From Chloroflexota bacterium (GTDB taxonomy: Bacteria > Chloroflexota > Anaerolineae > Anaerolineales > UBA11858), in NCBI GenBank assembly GCA_016865865.1, contig VGOC01000027.1, positions 1-35,252 on the forward strand: a DNA stretch of 35,252 nt, given 5' to 3'. Position 1 is the first letter of the stretch; the number at the start of each line of letters is the position of its first letter. The notes under the pieces are model-generated. The model had not been told where the DNA came from, did no database searches, and saw only the letters and a list, made by a program, of their open reading frames with translations. The position numbers were made by a program, and so were the translations under genes. This document shows, piece after piece, positions 33,685 through 35,252 of this stretch.

Positions 33685-34902
33685 TCATTTCCCGTCGCGC
33701 AATGCTCTGACGGGCTCCATTCTCGAGGCCAGCACAGCCGGATACAACCCGGCCAGCAGCGTGACGATAAAAGACAAAACGGTCAGGCTGATTGCATCCC
33801 GCAGCGTAAGTTCAGTGTAAATCGTATTGCCAATCAACAGGCCGGTCATGCCCATGTTGCCGATATAAAAACCGTTCTTGGAAAAGTAGGTCACCAGCAG
33901 CAGGCCGAAAATCAGACCCATGATCACGCCGCCGACAGCCAGCAGCGAAGATTGGATCAGGAACATAGACATGATCTGGCGTCCTTTCATCCCCAAAGCT
34001 GAGAGGACGCCGATTTCACGCGTGCGTTCGAAGACCGACATGATCAGGGTGTTGATAATGACCGTGGCAGTGATGCCTAACACAATCAGATACAAGATGA
34101 AGATGTAGCTGTTAGCCATCTCTTCGACCTGCATGATCATTTCGTTCATCTTCGGCCAGGTCAGCACTGCGAAGTCTGCTCCTTGCATGGCTGCGGCGAC
34201 TGTCTCGGTATCGGCTTTGTCATTCAGCAGGATAAAAATCGTGCTGGCATGTCTTTCGGCCTGAGTGATGGCCTGCGCTTTTGCCAGCGGCAGGAAGATG
34301 GTCACGCTGTCGAAGCCGTAGGTCTGGGTGGAATAGATGCCCCGGATGGTGAAGACCTGCTCGTCCACATCGCCGGAGGAGGTGTTGACCGAAAGACTGA
34401 TGGAATCGCCAACCCCGAGGGACATTTTTTCGGCCAGGGGTTGACCGATCAACACGCCTTCACGATCATCGGGAGTCAGGAATTCCCCCTCGAGCAGGCC
34501 GATGCGGTAAGGGTCGTTCGCCTCCGAGGACGGATCAATGCCGTAGATGCGCACCCCGGCAGACTCATCGCGCACGGCCACGATGCCGCTGGCAAACAGG
34601 CGCGGCGAAGCGGTTTTGACCGGGTCGAGGCTCTCGATTTGCGCAGCCAGTTGTTCAGGATCGGCGATCAAATTTTCCCATTTCAGGCTGGTCTTGCTTT
34701 CTTCGTAGGAAGCCATGCGCACCTGCAAATGACCGGATTGCAGCAGGATCGTGGCATCCATGGCGCTGTTCATCTCTCCATTGAAGAAGGCAGCCACCAG
34801 CAAGAGCAGGGCCAGCCCCATCGCCAGCGCCAGAGCAGAAAAGAAGGAGCGGCGACGGTTGCGTCCCAGGTCGCGAAATGCGATTTTGAGGATTTGTTTC
34901 AT
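33685..34902 (-). CDS. ABC transporter permease (FtsX/MacB-like)
   Basis: N-terminal [42 protein letters not shown], MacB periplasmic domain, [28 protein letters not shown]-terminal [13 protein letters not shown]. Confidence 0.93.
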   Translation of the reverse strand: MKQILKIAFRDLGRNRRRSFFSALALAMGLALLLLVAAFFNGEMNSAMDATILLQSGHLQVRMASYEESKTSLKWENLIADPEQLAAQIESLDPVKTASPRLFASGIVAVRDESAGVRIYGIDPSSEANDPYRIGLLEGEFLTPDDREGVLIGQPLAEKMSLGVGDSISLSVNTSSGDVDEQVFTIRGIYSTQTYGFDSVTIFLPLAKAQAITQAERHASTIFILLNDKADTETVAAAMQGADFAVLTWPKMNEMIMQVEEMANSYIFILYLIVLGITATVIINTLIMSVFERTREIGVLSALGMKGRQIMSMFLIQSSLLAVGGVIMGLIFGLLLVTYFSKNGFYIGNMGMTGLLIGNTIYTELTLRDAISLTVLSFIVTLLAGLYPAVLASRMEPVRALRDGK

Positions 34903-34912
34903 AGCCGGTCTC

Positions 34913-35252
34913 CTAGACGTAATGCAACGCCTCAGCAGGTTCGCGGTTGGCGGCCTCGCGGGCAGGGATCACCGCGGCCAGTGCTGCAATGATCGCCACC
35001 GTCAGGGCGCGCCCCAACAATTTGCTGACGCCCCATGAGGGGTAAATCCGCCCGTTGATCAAAGCCATATAGCTGGTGATATTCGAGAAACTGCTATAAT
35101 CCAGGCCAACCTGCTTGAGCAAGCCATTGAGGCCCAACCCCATCACGACGCCGGCAGCCACACCCACCAGGCCGATAAAGGCGCCCTCCAGGATGAACAA
35201 TGCCGAAATCTGGTACGGGCGCAGACCGAGGGCAGCCAGCAGGCCGATCTCG
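34913..35252 (-). CDS. ABC transporter permease, FtsX-like C-terminus (5' end beyond window)
   Basis: Minus strand reads EIGLLAALGLRPYQISALFILEGAFIGLVGVAAGVVMGLG...IPAREAANREPAEALHYV*. Confidence 0.88.
   Translation of the reverse strand, partial: EIGLLAALGLRPYQISALFILEGAFIGLVGVAAGVVMGLGLNGLLKQVGLDYSSFSNITSYMALINGRIYPSWGVSKLLGRALTVAIIAALAAVIPAREAANREPAEALHYV

Overview
The window looks like a chromosomal segment from an Anaerolineae-like Chloroflexota bacterium; the taxonomy is inferred from gene style and repeat types only. Gene content in order: a complex I operon (nuoF tail, nuoG-H-I-J-K-L-M, a small toxin/antitoxin-like pair, nuoN); a URO-D-like gene, an HTH/nucleotidyltransferase pair, lipA, an NfeD-like gene and a coiled-coil membrane protein on the minus strand; tRNA-Gly(TCC), tRNA-Met(CAT) and plsY; an alpha/beta hydrolase, DegV, TerC, LysM-M23, PLD lipoprotein and cupin; two GT-C-like membrane proteins; a YgjP-like metallopeptidase; a type II restriction-modification locus (two TSPPY methyltransferases, a MvaI/BcnI-like endonuclease and a broken second endonuclease fragment); and a MacAB-like ABC exporter. 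The main signal not explained by genes is a dense set of small palindromic or quasi-palindromic repeat elements. Several unrelated unit sequences share one architecture: tandem 7-12 nt words in one arm and their reverse complement in the other. They sit between nuo genes, stack three deep between nuoL and nuoM, and in three cases lie in frame inside coding sequences. One 112-bp element has a 27-bp perfect stem and an apparent 8-bp target-site duplication. No database search or folding program was run.
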